Of a stretch of DNA of 64,000 bases, positions 16,967 through 25,713 are shown piece by piece. The stretch's first letter is position 1. Each line of letters starts with the position of its first letter. The DNA is from Pirellulaceae bacterium (lineage in GTDB: Bacteria > Planctomycetota > Planctomycetia > Pirellulales > Pirellulaceae). The notes beneath the pieces are model-generated. The model searched no databases. It was not told where the DNA came from and saw only the letters and a program-made list of their open reading frames with translations. Made by a program: the position numbers and the translations under genes. The stretch is taken from assembly GCA_023382975.1 (NCBI GenBank), contig JAHDXO010000001.1, forward strand, positions 62,001 to 126,000, read 5' to 3'.

Positions 16967-18136
16967 CTACGATCCCACCGCGCGGCGCAGTTCTTGAGCC
17001 CGGTCGGTGTTCTCCCAAGTGAAATCGGCATCTTCGCGGCCAAAATGGCCCCCGGCCGCGGTCTTGCGATAAATCGGCCGACGCAGATTCAGATACTCGA
17101 TGATTCGGCCGGGAGTCAGCGGGAAGAACTCCTGAATCACTTGGCAAATCCGTTCGTCATCCACTTGGCCCGTGCCCATCGTATCCACGTGGACGCTCAC
17201 CGGACGAGCCACCCCAATCGCGTAGGCCAACTGGACTTCGCACCGACCGGCCAGCCCGGCAGCGACGATCGTCTTGGCGACATGGCGAGCCATGTAGGCC
17301 GCACTGCGGTCCACCTTGGTCGGATCCTTGCCGCTGAACGCTCCGCCCCCGTGGCGGCCCCAGCCGCCGTAGGTGTCAACAATGATCTTGCGCCCGGTCA
17401 AGCCGCAGTCGCCGTGCGGACCACCGACCACAAACCGGCCCGTCGGGTTCACGTGGTACTTGACGGCTCCGTTGATCAGGCTCTCGGGAAGACACGGCTT
17501 GGCAATCCGCTCGACCACGAAATCGTGAATCTCTTGGTTGCTGACCTCCGGCCCATGCTGCGTCGAAACGACCACCGTATCCACCCTCACCGGCGTCTGT
17601 CCGTCGTACTCGACGGTCACCTGGCTCTTGCTGTCGGGCCGCAGCCAACTGGCCTCGCCAGCGAAGCGCGCCTCGGTCAGCCGATTCAAGATTCGATGAG
17701 CCAGCGCGATCGGCAGAGGCATCAGTTCCGGCGTGTCGTTGCAGGCGAATCCGAACATCAAACCCTGGTCGCCAGCGCCAATCTCCTTGCCCTTCTGAGC
17801 GTCCTCGTCCACGCCCATGGCAATGTCAGGACTCTGACGGTCGAGCGAGACCATCACGGCACAGGTGTCCGCGTTGATTCCCATCCGGTCGTCCACGTAG
17901 CCGACCTCGCGGATGACATTGCGCACGACTTTCGAATAGTCCACCACAGCTTTGGTTGTGATCTCGCCAGCGACAATGGCCACTCCGGTCGTCACCATCG
18001 TCTCGCAAGCGACCCGACTGAAGGCATCCTGCTCGAACAAAGCGTCCAAAACGCCATCGGAGATCTGATCCGCGAGTTTATCGGGATGGCCCATGCTGAC
18101 AGACTCGCTGGTGAACAGATAACGACCGGATGCCAC
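16967..18136 (-). CDS. metK: S-adenosylmethionine synthetase
   Basis: Makes SAM from methionine and ATP; cytoplasmic tetramer. Length is 389 aa, normal for the family. Clear motifs are [19 protein letters not shown] at the N-terminus, the [12 protein letters not shown] hexapeptide region, and the [19 protein letters not shown]-loop-like segment. The start codon is GTG at 18134-18136 with AGGAG about nine bases upstream. A good promoter lies about 80 bases upstream. The aminotransferase gene follows in the same operon. Confidence 0.96.
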   Translation of the reverse strand: MASGRYLFTSESVSMGHPDKLADQISDGVLDALFEQDAFSRVACETMVTTGVAIVAGEITTKAVVDYSKVVRNVIREVGYVDDRMGINADTCAVMVSLDRQSPDIAMGVDEDAQKGKEIGAGDQGLMFGFACNDTPELMPLPIALAHRILNRLTEARFAGEASWLRPDSKSQVTVEYDGQTPVRVDTVVVSTQHGPEVSNQEIHDFVVERIAKPCLPESLINGAVKYHVNPTGRFVVGGPHGDCGLTGRKIIVDTYGGWGRHGGGAFSGKDPTKVDRSAAYMARHVAKTIVAAGLAGRCEVQLAYAIGVARPVSVHVDTMGTGQVDDERICQVIQEFFPLTPGRIIEYLNLRRPIYRKTAAGGHFGREDADFTWENTDRAQELRRAVGS

Positions 18137-18508
18137 AATCTCGCTCCTTTACTATTTCTTCTGAGATACCATGAACTGACTCGGGCCATCGCTGCCCCGG
18201 CGAAAAGGCAGATTATAGGCGGACAGGCGTGTTGCGGGCAACCGCCTGGCGAGAGGGCGCCAAGAGAAATGCGGCGAGAAATCCCGTGAGACGACCGCTC
18301 CAGGCGACTGAATACCTGGAAGGCCCCGAAGGAGAGGCTCACTGGCGAGTCCAGCGGAAACGGTGCGGCGACACATCCACCAATGGAATGAAGTGCCCGA
18401 TATTGTGGGGAATTCGGTTTGTCGAATTCTGTCTGAATTCTCTGGTGATCCGCTACGAAGACGAACTTACCGCATACGCACGGCGGACAAGTTCGCTGGG
18501 CCTTTCGG
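18137..18508. other. Intergenic region upstream of metK (372 bases)
   Basis: Apart from the metK promoter and leader, I see no coding potential. At the left-hand gene's 3' side there are three GAATTC palindromes within 31 bases (18410, 18424, 18435), which may be chance. The rest is ordinary GC-rich sequence. Confidence 0.5.
18212..18241 (-). promoter_or_regulatory. Sigma-70-type promoter for metK
   Basis: On the minus strand the -10 box is a perfect TATAAT (18212-18217) and the -35 box is TTGCCC (18236-18241), with an 18-base spacer. The predicted transcript would start near 18205 and leave a leader of about 70 bases before the GTG start. That leader is too short for the large SAM-I or SAM-IV riboswitches, and I see no SAM-II signature in it. 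Confidence 0.6.
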
Positions 18509-18733
18509 CTAGTTGGACCAGTAGGGGTAGTCTTCATCCTCGACCAGTTCGGCCCAATTGTCGCCGATATGCAGGACCGGCGCTGTCCATTGGTCCATTT
18601 TGTCGGCCGCTTCGACACTCCAGCCGGCGCGCAGACGATGTGTCCGTTCGCTCCAGCCAGCTCGAATCTTGGCTGTCCTCCGCTTGATTTCGGACGGTGT
18701 GGGATCGATGGTTTTTGGCCCGCGTGTACCCAT
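18509..18733 (-). CDS. Small conserved-looking protein, 74 aa
   Basis: Read from the ATG at 18733, with AAAGGAG seven bases upstream, a very good ribosome-binding site. The N-terminal half is basic (IDPTPSEIKRRTAKIRAGW, then SERTHRLRAGWS) and the C-terminal part acidic (NWAELVEDEDYPYWSN). The 'IRxGWSxxxxxxRxGW' pattern looks like small hypothetical proteins of other planctomycetes. I do not know the function. There is no signal peptide and no transmembrane helix. Longer frames starting upstream lack such a binding site. Confidence 0.65.
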   Translation of the reverse strand: MGTRGPKTIDPTPSEIKRRTAKIRAGWSERTHRLRAGWSVEAADKMDQWTAPVLHIGDNWAELVEDEDYPYWSN

Positions 18734-19039
18734 GACATCAACTCCTTTGACAATTCGATTCGGCGGTCCCGACGACAGATCGGCCGTCGAGCGACCACCG
18801 GAAACGGTGACTAGATGCAAAGAAAAGTACATGGCGAACGCTGAATGCTCCTCCGGGCTTTCTGACGCTCCCAATGGTTTCCACATTGTGCAATCGCTGG
18901 GCCAAATCGGAAAAAACCCAACAGTCATCCATAAACCGCAGTGCAGAATGGACTTACGTCAGTTGTCCCAGCCGAAAGTCCTATCGGACTGGAAGTTGTT
19001 CTCCGGATGGGTGCATCATCTTCGAGCATCTTGACGCGA

Positions 19040-19068
19040 CAGGTGTGTACTATCCCGATACACACCTG
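19040..19068. promoter_or_regulatory. Perfect 10-base inverted repeat, possible operator or hairpin
   Basis: CAGGTGTGTA (19040-19049) is followed after nine bases by its exact complement TACACACCTG (19059-19068). It lies about 30 bases upstream of the -35 box of the predicted lipoprotein promoter, a normal place for a regulator site. No T-run follows, so a terminator is less likely. Confidence 0.45.
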
Positions 19069-19098
19069 CACTGCTGTCGATCTGCGAGAAATTCGCAT

Positions 19099-19126
19099 TT
19101 GGCCTTGCCCCGATGTCCGCTATACT
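19099..19126 (+). promoter_or_regulatory. Sigma-70-type promoter for the lipoprotein gene
   Basis: TTGGCC (19099-19104) and TATACT (19121-19126) are separated by 16 bases on the plus strand. The start of transcription would fall about 50 bases before the ATG at 19186. Confidence 0.45.
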
Positions 19127-19185
19127 CCGCCACCCGTTGCCGTAGAGCTACGGCCGACGGGCCCGAGTTCGTTGCGGACCTACCG

Positions 19186-20310
19186 ATGTTCAAAAGACCG
19201 GTCACCACGTGCGATTCGAGCGCCGAACCGCAATGGCTGCGGCTATTGCTGGTGTTGGCCGCTGTTTTATGCGCTGGCTGCGGTACCACGCGGACGCGGA
19301 CGGCCACCGAACAGTTGTTGATGTCGGATGCCGTCGATCGCTCGATCGAGCAGATCGATTTCTCGCCGCTGCGTGGCCGGCGGATCTTCTTCGATACTCA
19401 GTATCTGAACACGATCAAGGGACTGGGCTTCGTCAACTCGGACTACCTCATCAGTTCGCTGCGCCAGCAGATGTTGGCCGCCGGTTGCCTGCTGGAAGAG
19501 AAGGCGGACACTGCGGAATACATCGTCGAAGGACGATGCGGGGCGTTGGGCACCGACGGTCACGAAGTCACCTACGGGATGCCCGCCAGCACGGGATTGA
19601 GCAACGCTGCCTCCGTACTGCCCAACGTACCGACCATCCCGCTGATCCCGGAAATCTCGGTTGCCCGGCGGGAAGACAATCGAGCCGCGGCGAAGATCGG
19701 TGTTTTTGCGTACCATCGCGAGACGCGTTTGCCGGTGTGGCAATCGGGAGTCACGGTGTCCACCAGCAACGCCAAGGATGTCTGGGTCTTCGGTGCCGGT
19801 CCTTTCCAGAGCGGCAGCATTTACGACGGCACTCAGTTCGCGGGCAGCCGCATCCGCCTGCCGCTCACTCATGACGACGAGGAGCCGGCCCATCATGCTC
19901 CGGTATCGTATTTCCAGGAACACGATTTTGAACGCGAGCGGCGGATGGCCGAGCGACGTCGCCGCCAGACCTTGGAGTCCATCGAGCGGCTGGCTGACAT
20001 CCCGGAGTTGATGCCCTTGACCCAATCGGCATTCGAGAGTTCATCCGGACCGCGCCGATTGCCCGCCGCCGAGGAATCCGCGCCGGTGAGTGTCGCGTCG
20101 AAGCCCGAGCCAGCAAACGCCGCATCGAGACCCGAGCCGGCAAACGCCGCATCGAAACCCGAGCAGGAGAAGGCGGCGCCGACGCCGACGCCGACGCCGA
20201 CAGCTAAACCGGAGGGCGAGGACGCTGCCGCTCCCGCTGCCGAGGGCGAGGCGGCGAAGAAAGCGTCCGAGTCAGACGACGCAAGCTCCGAACCAACCGT
20301 GCTCCGGTGA
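19186..20310 (+). CDS. Exported lipoprotein, DUF6655-like
   Basis: A 374-aa lipoprotein. The N-terminal helix LRLLLVLAAVLCAGCG carries a lipobox (LCAGC), so the mature protein should be lipid-anchored at that cysteine. The next part, TATEQLLMSDAVDRSIEQID followed by FSPLRGRRIFFDTQYL, matches my recollection of the planctomycete family DUF6655. The central domain ends with WQSGVTVSTSNAKDVWVFGA. The C-terminal 100 residues are a charged coiled-coil-like stretch (ERERRMAERRRRQTLESIER), then a low-complexity Ala/Pro/Glu tail with tandem repeats. Function is unknown. Codons upstream of 19186 stay open but look untranslated. Confidence 0.75.
   Translation: MFKRPVTTCDSSAEPQWLRLLLVLAAVLCAGCGTTRTRTATEQLLMSDAVDRSIEQIDFSPLRGRRIFFDTQYLNTIKGLGFVNSDYLISSLRQQMLAAGCLLEEKADTAEYIVEGRCGALGTDGHEVTYGMPASTGLSNAASVLPNVPTIPLIPEISVARREDNRAAAKIGVFAYHRETRLPVWQSGVTVSTSNAKDVWVFGAGPFQSGSIYDGTQFAGSRIRLPLTHDDEEPAHHAPVSYFQEHDFERERRMAERRRRQTLESIERLADIPELMPLTQSAFESSSGPRRLPAAEESAPVSVASKPEPANAASRPEPANAASKPEQEKAAPTPTPTPTAKPEGEDAAAPAAEGEAAKKASESDDASSEPTVLR
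20096..20204 (+). repeat. Tandem repeats in the lipoprotein tail
   Basis: Within the coding sequence a 30-base unit encoding KPEPANAAS-type residues is repeated about two and a half times (20096-20165). It is followed by a GCCGAC hexamer repeated four times (about 20178-20202) encoding Pro-Thr repeats. Such tracts can change length by slippage. Confidence 0.7.
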
Positions 20311-20482
20311 GGATGAAGGACGCAGCGACCAGCGATCACGGGCGCCGCACGCGACGATCTTCCGGTTGGTTGCAACACCGCTGTGCTGCGGTTAAGATGC
20401 GTTCGCGTCATTCGAGACCTGGATCTCGCGGCTGCCCATGCGGGTCCAGCGTTATTCCTCAAGGATTCCTCGCGAGGTTGCC

Positions 20483-21775
20483 ATGTGCCGTGCCCTTCCG
20501 TCTCTCGCCTTCCTGCTGCTGTCGCTCTGGGCAGCTCCATCTGCGTTCGCCCAACCCAAAGATGCGAATTACGACGAAGCGAAGGTCCCTGTCTACAAGC
20601 TGCCGGACCCGTTGATCTGCAATGATGGACAACAAGTCGACACGCCCCAGCTTTGGTCGCAGAAACGTCGCCCCGAAATCCTGGAATTGTTTCAGCGCGA
20701 AGTCTACGGGCGCAGCCCGGGGCGTCCGACGTCGATGACGTTCGAAGTCACATCGACCGACGAGAACGCGCTGGACGGAACCGCGGTCCGCAAGGAAGTC
20801 TCGGTCCAGTTTGCGGGCAAGAAGGACGGACCGAAGATGGATCTGCTGATCTACCTGCCCAAGGCAGCCGAACGTCCCGTACCGGTCTTTCTGGGCTTGA
20901 ACTTCTACGGCAACCACACGATCCACGCCGATCCGGGCATCACGCTCTCCGAACAGTGGATGCGGTCCAACGAAGACTACGGCATCGTCAACAATCGAGC
21001 AACGGAGAAGTCGCGGGGCGTCGCATCGAGCCGTTGGCCGGTCGAGACGATCTTGGCGGCTGGCTACGCTGTGGCCACCATCTACTGCGGCGACATCGAT
21101 CCCGATTTCCACGACGGATTCCAGAACGGAGTTCATCCGCTGTCCTACCGAGCCGGCCAAGAGAAGCCGGACCCGGACCAGTGGGGCACGATCGGCGCCT
21201 GGGCGTGGGGCCTGAGTCGAGCGGTCGATTACTTCGAAACCGACAAGGATTTGGATGCGAAGCATGTCGCCGTACTGGGGCACTCGCGGTTGGGCAAGAC
21301 GGCGCTTTGGGCCGGCGCTTCGGATCCGCGTTTTGCCTTGGTGATCTCCAACAATTCCGGCTGCGGCGGCGCCGCCCTCAGTCGCCGCCGGTTCGGGGAG
21401 ACGGTGGCCCGGATCAACAGTTCGTTTCCGCACTGGTTCTGCGAGAACTTCAAACGCTACGGCGACAACGAGGACGAATTGCCCGTCGACCAGCATCAAC
21501 TGATCGCGCTGATCGCGCCTCGCCCGGTGTACGTGGCCAGTGCCTCCGAAGACCGCTGGGCCGACCCGCGCGGCGAATTCCTGTCGGCGCTCCATGCCGA
21601 ACCGGTCTACCGACTGCTGGGCGCCGGCGGACTGGGCACTGCGGAAATGCCGCCAGTGAACACACCGGTTGGCGACACGATCGGGTATCATCTCCGCGAA
21701 GGCGGACACGCGGTCACGGAATACGACTGGCAGCAGTATCTGAAATTCGCCGACAAGCACTTCTTCGGGAGATAG
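20483..21775 (+). CDS. Exported CE15-type (glucuronoyl) esterase / acetylxylan esterase-like
   Basis: An exported alpha/beta-hydrolase of 430 aa. The signal peptide runs to about residue 23 ([13 protein letters not shown]). The nucleophile serine lies in [15 protein letters not shown] (about 264-278) and the catalytic histidine in [12 protein letters not shown] near 408, the arrangement of carbohydrate esterase family 15. CE15 enzymes cleave ester links between 4-O-methyl-glucuronic acid in xylan and lignin, though bacterial members are broader. The usual acidic residue after the nucleophile is not obvious in [14 protein letters not shown]. The ATG at 20483 puts the signal peptide at the start. 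The FAH gene begins three bases after the stop, so the two are co-transcribed. Confidence 0.8.
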   Translation: MCRALPSLAFLLLSLWAAPSAFAQPKDANYDEAKVPVYKLPDPLICNDGQQVDTPQLWSQKRRPEILELFQREVYGRSPGRPTSMTFEVTSTDENALDGTAVRKEVSVQFAGKKDGPKMDLLIYLPKAAERPVPVFLGLNFYGNHTIHADPGITLSEQWMRSNEDYGIVNNRATEKSRGVASSRWPVETILAAGYAVATIYCGDIDPDFHDGFQNGVHPLSYRAGQEKPDPDQWGTIGAWAWGLSRAVDYFETDKDLDAKHVAVLGHSRLGKTALWAGASDPRFALVISNNSGCGGAALSRRRFGETVARINSSFPHWFCENFKRYGDNEDELPVDQHQLIALIAPRPVYVASASEDRWADPRGEFLSALHAEPVYRLLGAGGLGTAEMPPVNTPVGDTIGYHLREGGHAVTEYDWQQYLKFADKHFFGR

Positions 21776-21778
21776 ATC

Positions 21779-22735
21779 ATGCGCATCTGCCGATTCCAAC
21801 ATGAAGGCCGAGCCGTCGCGGGTTTCTACAGCGAGCAGCATGTGTTGCCGGTTGCGGCGGCGGTGGCGGCCTATCGCCAGCAGATGGACGAACCACTTGA
21901 GATCCCCAATACCGACGATCTGCTGACGCTGCTGCCGCCGTCCGGCGCGGGGCACCGCGACGCCGCCCGGCTGGCCGCGTGGGTCGATGCGCACGGCGAC
22001 GCCATCGCAGCGGACAAGAATCTGCCGACTTCGTCCGTCGAATTGCTCGTTCCGGTCCCGCGGCCGAACAAGATGTTCTTCCTGGCCGGCAACTACGCGC
22101 AACACATCGAGGAAAGCGGAGGAATCGCAGTCGAGCGGGCCGAGACCTTTCCCTACGTCTTCATGAAACCGCCCAGCACCACGCTGACCGATCCCGGCAA
22201 GTCGGTGCGAATTCCCGCGATTTCCCCCGATCACATCGACTGGGAACTGGAGTTGGCCGTCGTCATCGGCCGTTTGGCTAAATCGGTCAAGGAGGCCGAC
22301 GCCTTGTCATACGTGGCCGGATACACGGTGGTCAATGATATCTCCAATCGCCGCTTCCGCCCCAATCCGCAACGCAGGGAGCGAGACCGCGACCGCTTCT
22401 TCGATTGGTTGCACGGCAAGTGGCACGACAGTTTCTGTCCGTGCGGGCCCTGTATTCTGTCGGCCGACGCGGCACCCGATCCACAGGTCATGCCCATGCA
22501 GTTGCGCGTCAACGGCGCGGTCAAGCAGGACTCGAACACCGCCCGCCAGGTCTTTCCCGTCGCGGCGGTGATCGAATTCATCTCCGGCTTCGTCACGCTT
22601 GAACCGGGCGACATAATCGCCACCGGCACCCCGGCGGGTGTCGGGGACGCCCAAGGCGAATACCTGAAATCCGGCGACCGCGTCGAAGCCACGATCCTTC
22701 CGATCGGCACGCTGGTATCGACCGTCGAGGCCTGA
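21779..22735 (+). CDS. Fumarylacetoacetate hydrolase-family protein
   Basis: A 318-aa enzyme of the FAH superfamily, which cleaves or isomerises acidic oxo compounds with a bound Mg or Mn ion. The core is clear: KMFFLAGNYAQHIEE, VFMKPPSTTL, DWELELAVVIGRLAKSV (metal-binding glutamates), YTVVNDISNRRF and the signature GDIIATGTPAGVG. It starts three bases after the esterase stop, which suggests a shared operon, perhaps for catabolism of a released aromatic or sugar acid. That link is inference. Substrate is unknown. Confidence 0.88.
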   Translation: MRICRFQHEGRAVAGFYSEQHVLPVAAAVAAYRQQMDEPLEIPNTDDLLTLLPPSGAGHRDAARLAAWVDAHGDAIAADKNLPTSSVELLVPVPRPNKMFFLAGNYAQHIEESGGIAVERAETFPYVFMKPPSTTLTDPGKSVRIPAISPDHIDWELELAVVIGRLAKSVKEADALSYVAGYTVVNDISNRRFRPNPQRRERDRDRFFDWLHGKWHDSFCPCGPCILSADAAPDPQVMPMQLRVNGAVKQDSNTARQVFPVAAVIEFISGFVTLEPGDIIATGTPAGVGDAQGEYLKSGDRVEATILPIGTLVSTVEA

Positions 22736-22752
22736 CCAACGCCCGTGTGTGG

Positions 22753-23772
22753 TCACTGGGCGATTGATTTCGATACCGGTCGCGGGCTCTTCATCCGTTC
22801 GTAGAAATCGGCCATGATCGCCTTCCGGTCGAAGTCCTCCCACAGGATGATCTTCCGCGGATTGTCCGGGCGGCTCAACCAACGGCCGTCTTTCAGAATC
22901 GGCGCCGGAATCTCGGTGGCGGTCGCCCAGGCTGGGTTTCTGGCGATCGCGACCGCGGCCATATCGAACAAGGCACGCGAAGGCGGGTCGCCGTGCAGTT
23001 GGATGTTTTCGAACAGACTGACCGCATAATCCCCGAAACATCGGAACTCGCCGCCGTGGCGTCCGACCACCGGAGGATCGATCTTCGGGCCTTTGCCGGG
23101 CATGATCTCCCGGATCTCGGTCAGGGTGGCACGGACCGCATCGGTTCCGGAAGGTTTGCCGTAGCGGACGAGTGCGATTTCAAACTCCACGCCCGTATCG
23201 AGAATGTAGTTCAGCGACGGTTCGTCGTTGACCTGGTTGTATTCTCCGGGATCGGGATAGTTCGAGCCCAGCCAGACCACGCGCACCCGCGGGACGATCG
23301 CCGGCTCTTTGGCCAACGCCAGAGCGATGTTCGTCAGTTTCCCGACCGGCAACAGCACCAAGCGACGCCCGTCATCCGCCTTGGCTCGGTCGATGATGAA
23401 ATTCACCGCCTCGGCCCCGTCGAAATCCGGCTGTCCCAATTTGTCGCGGATCTCGTTGAATGACTTGTCCGCACCGCGCAGCACGGGGATTTTCGAATCC
23501 AGCCCGCACAGGCGGACGACGCGCTGCGCCTCGGCCAGATGCTGCTCCACACCGCCGCCGGCCCGTGTGCGATTGACCGTGATCCCCTCGACGTCGAACG
23601 CGTCGCCACTGAACAGCAGATAGGCGATGGCGTGCTGGTCGTCCAATTCGTTGTTGGCGTCGGTATCCAGGATCACCCGGATCCTCTCGGAATTCGGCGG
23701 TGCTGCGGTGGACACGCTCACGGCGATCGAATAGATCGCAGCCAGAAACAGGTACGTTGCGGTGGTTCTCAT
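22753..23772 (-). CDS. Exported nucleoside hydrolase (IUNH family)
   Basis: A 339-aa protein of the inosine-uridine-preferring nucleoside hydrolase family, which hydrolyses the N-glycosidic bond of ribonucleosides. The calcium- and ribose-binding motif DTDANNELDD is at 36-45. VVWLGSNYPDPGEYNQVNDE matches the conserved core. The first 23 residues are a signal peptide (YLFLAAIYSIAVSVSTAA), unlike classical cytoplasmic members. The ATG at 23772 has AAAGGAG eight bases upstream. It follows the GH16 gene by 67 bases in the same direction. Confidence 0.85.
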   Translation of the reverse strand: MRTTATYLFLAAIYSIAVSVSTAAPPNSERIRVILDTDANNELDDQHAIAYLLFSGDAFDVEGITVNRTRAGGGVEQHLAEAQRVVRLCGLDSKIPVLRGADKSFNEIRDKLGQPDFDGAEAVNFIIDRAKADDGRRLVLLPVGKLTNIALALAKEPAIVPRVRVVWLGSNYPDPGEYNQVNDEPSLNYILDTGVEFEIALVRYGKPSGTDAVRATLTEIREIMPGKGPKIDPPVVGRHGGEFRCFGDYAVSLFENIQLHGDPPSRALFDMAAVAIARNPAWATATEIPAPILKDGRWLSRPDNPRKIILWEDFDRKAIMADFYERMKSPRPVSKSIAQ

Positions 23773-23839
23773 GATGCTTGCTCCTTTTGGTTCGTTTCGC
23801 TGTTGTCGCCGAAAATCGGCCTCGTCCGACTGGTTCGCG

Positions 23840-24646
23840 TCATCGGCGCTGCCAGACGCGGACGTAATCGACATCCATGCTGCTGCCATCGATCGCGTCG
23901 GTGACAGAACCCGCCCAGTCCATGATCGCCGCGCTCAGATAGACCGAAGCCTCGGCGTGCGCGAACGCGTTGGGCTCGCGGCGAAGTTCCTTGCCTTCGA
24001 AGTACCAGACCAGTTCCTTGTCGTTCCACTCGAATCCAAACGTGTGGAAGTCTTGGCTCAACGGTTTTTCCATGACGAAGCGTTTGGCCTTGGTGCGCCG
24101 CGTCAGTTCGTCGTCGACCCAATGGATGTTGGTGTTGATGACGTTGGGGTGATGGCCTTCGTTGATGTCCAATTCGAACTGGTCCTTGCGAGCGGGCCGC
24201 GAGATCGGGCGGAAGATCCAGAACGAATTATTCACGCCGGGCGCGTCCGCGTAACGGTAGCGGCACTCGAAATAGCCCAAGGTGAATTTCTGCTTGGTCC
24301 ACATGCTCGCACTAGTCCACTCCTGGCCGCCTCGCTGCTGGCGGCGGTTGACCAGCCGCGCGGTCCCGTCCCGGACCTCGACGTTCTCGCGCCAACGGCT
24401 GGACAGAATGTGACCGCTCGGACCGTTTTGAAAGTGCCAGCGGGAGTCGACATCGCCATCGAACTCCTCGGCGAATACCAAGTCCCACGCGCCGGGAAGC
24501 GGACACGCTGGCGAGGGTATCCGGTCGCCGGGGGCTTCCTCGTCACTCTCCCCTCCCGAAGCGATCCCCGTCACGAGGAAAACGCCTGCGGCGACGAGGG
24601 CCGCTACCCACGCTCTTGCCCGTTCGCTCAGCATCCGATCGCTCAT
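23840..24646 (-). CDS. Exported glycoside hydrolase family 16 enzyme
   Basis: A 268-aa enzyme from the ATG at 24646, which has AAGGA upstream. Residues 1-31 form a signal peptide. The GH16 catalytic ExDxxE motif is present as ELDINE (E158, D160, E163), within QFELDINEGHHPNVINTNIH. The start of the jelly-roll (WDLVFAEEFDGDVDSRWHF) and the C-terminal MDVDYVRVWQ are typical. The family includes agarases, carrageenases and laminarinases; the sequence looks closer to the algal-polysaccharide type, but the substrate cannot be fixed. It lies between the ADP-ribosylglycohydrolase and nucleoside hydrolase genes. Confidence 0.88.
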   Translation of the reverse strand: MSDRMLSERARAWVAALVAAGVFLVTGIASGGESDEEAPGDRIPSPACPLPGAWDLVFAEEFDGDVDSRWHFQNGPSGHILSSRWRENVEVRDGTARLVNRRQQRGGQEWTSASMWTKQKFTLGYFECRYRYADAPGVNNSFWIFRPISRPARKDQFELDINEGHHPNVINTNIHWVDDELTRRTKAKRFVMEKPLSQDFHTFGFEWNDKELVWYFEGKELRREPNAFAHAEASVYLSAAIMDWAGSVTDAIDGSSMDVDYVRVWQRR

Positions 24647-24703
24647 CGTCCATTCCTTCCCGAATTCGGATTCCATTCCCGCGCTGGCTTCGAAGACTTC
24701 CGT

Positions 24704-25519
24704 TCAAGGCTTCGAATCACCGCGCGGGCATCCGATCGTGCTCCCGCGGTTGGTACTTCGATACCGCCGATTGAATTCGTCGACGACCATTAGAAGCTGC
24801 TCGTCCAGAAAGCTCAACGCCCGGCGTTCGATCGCTTCCGGAACGCCCCAGTACGCTTCGGCAATTCCGCCCGCGATACACGCCATCGTGTCGGCGTCGC
24901 CGCCCAGCGAGATCGCGTTGCGGACGGTGTCCTCGAAGTCCGTCCCTTCCAGAAAGGCCACAATCGACTGAGGCACAGAACCTTGGCAGGAGACGTCAAA
25001 CTCGTAGGTCTCGCGGATCTCGTCCAGCGGTGTCGACAAGTCGTAGCCGAACACGTCCACGATATGTTGACGGATCGCCTGCTTGTCGCTGCCCGTCCGG
25101 GCCAAGTAGACCGCCACCGCCGTGGCCTGCGCACCGCGGATGCCTTCCGGATGGTTGTGCGTAACCGCGGCAGTTCGCTCGGCATGCTGCATCACTTCGT
25201 CCAGCGTGTCGTAGGCGAACCCGACCGGACTGACCCGCATCGCCGATCCATTGCCCCAACTGTTGTAGGGTTCACGACGGCGCAGGCCAGCCCACTCGAT
25301 GAACGAGCCGCCGTAGCCCCTCTGCGGGTAGCGGTGGAAATAGTCGTGCAACGCGTCGACCAAATCCGCCTTCCGCAAAATCGACTCGGCCACCGCAATC
25401 GTGAGCACGGTGTCGTCCGTAAACCAGTTGTGCGAACCAAACAACGGGAACCGCTTGGTCTTCGCGCCGAGTCCCTCATGGAAGGATCCAATGATATCTC
25501 CAGCGATCGCTCCGATCAT
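24704..25519 (-). CDS. ADP-ribosylglycohydrolase family protein
   Basis: A 271-aa protein of the DraG/ARH fold, which removes ADP-ribose from proteins or small substrates using two Mg ions. Metal-binding motifs are GDIIGS (7-12), FTDDT (33-37) and GGDADT (206-211). The ATG at 25519 places GDIIGS at the N-terminus, as in relatives. No dinitrogenase or ADP-ribosyltransferase gene is near, so a nitrogenase role is not implied. It precedes the GH16 gene by 57 bases. Confidence 0.88.
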   Translation of the reverse strand: MIGAIAGDIIGSFHEGLGAKTKRFPLFGSHNWFTDDTVLTIAVAESILRKADLVDALHDYFHRYPQRGYGGSFIEWAGLRRREPYNSWGNGSAMRVSPVGFAYDTLDEVMQHAERTAAVTHNHPEGIRGAQATAVAVYLARTGSDKQAIRQHIVDVFGYDLSTPLDEIRETYEFDVSCQGSVPQSIVAFLEGTDFEDTVRNAISLGGDADTMACIAGGIAEAYWGVPEAIERRALSFLDEQLLMVVDEFNRRYRSTNRGSTIGCPRGDSKP

Positions 25520-25713
25520 CGTCGCGTCTCCAGTCTTCGGTTTGAACTCCCTGCCTCCGCCCCTATGCCTCGCAAACCCTTCCAACTCGCGGTTGCGGGT
25601 ACTTCAGAACGGCCAAACGCTCAAGTTTAACGATTGTAACGACGATAAGCTTTGCGTGGGATATTCCGCTTGCTCTGCGCTGATCCACCTTTCAGGACAG
25701 TTGGAGTTGTTGC

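Larger units (their letters stand above)
18734..19185. other. Intergenic region between divergent genes (452 bases)
   Basis: This region separates the small minus-strand gene from the plus-strand lipoprotein gene. It holds a perfect 10-base inverted repeat (19040-19068) and a plausible promoter (19099-19126). I see no convincing gene; open frames here read as low-complexity translations. Confidence 0.5.

Noticed and set aside
18137..18205. A SAM-sensing riboswitch in the metK leader.
   Set aside because: The leader is only about 70 bases, and I could not match it to the conserved cores of SAM-I, SAM-II or SAM-IV types.
16952..18289. A 445-codon plus-strand frame opposite metK.
   Set aside because: metK is unambiguous on the minus strand, and this frame has no recognisable domain.
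20459..22234. A 591-codon minus-strand frame opposite the esterase and FAH genes.
   Set aside because: Both plus-strand genes are clear; the antisense product has no family features.
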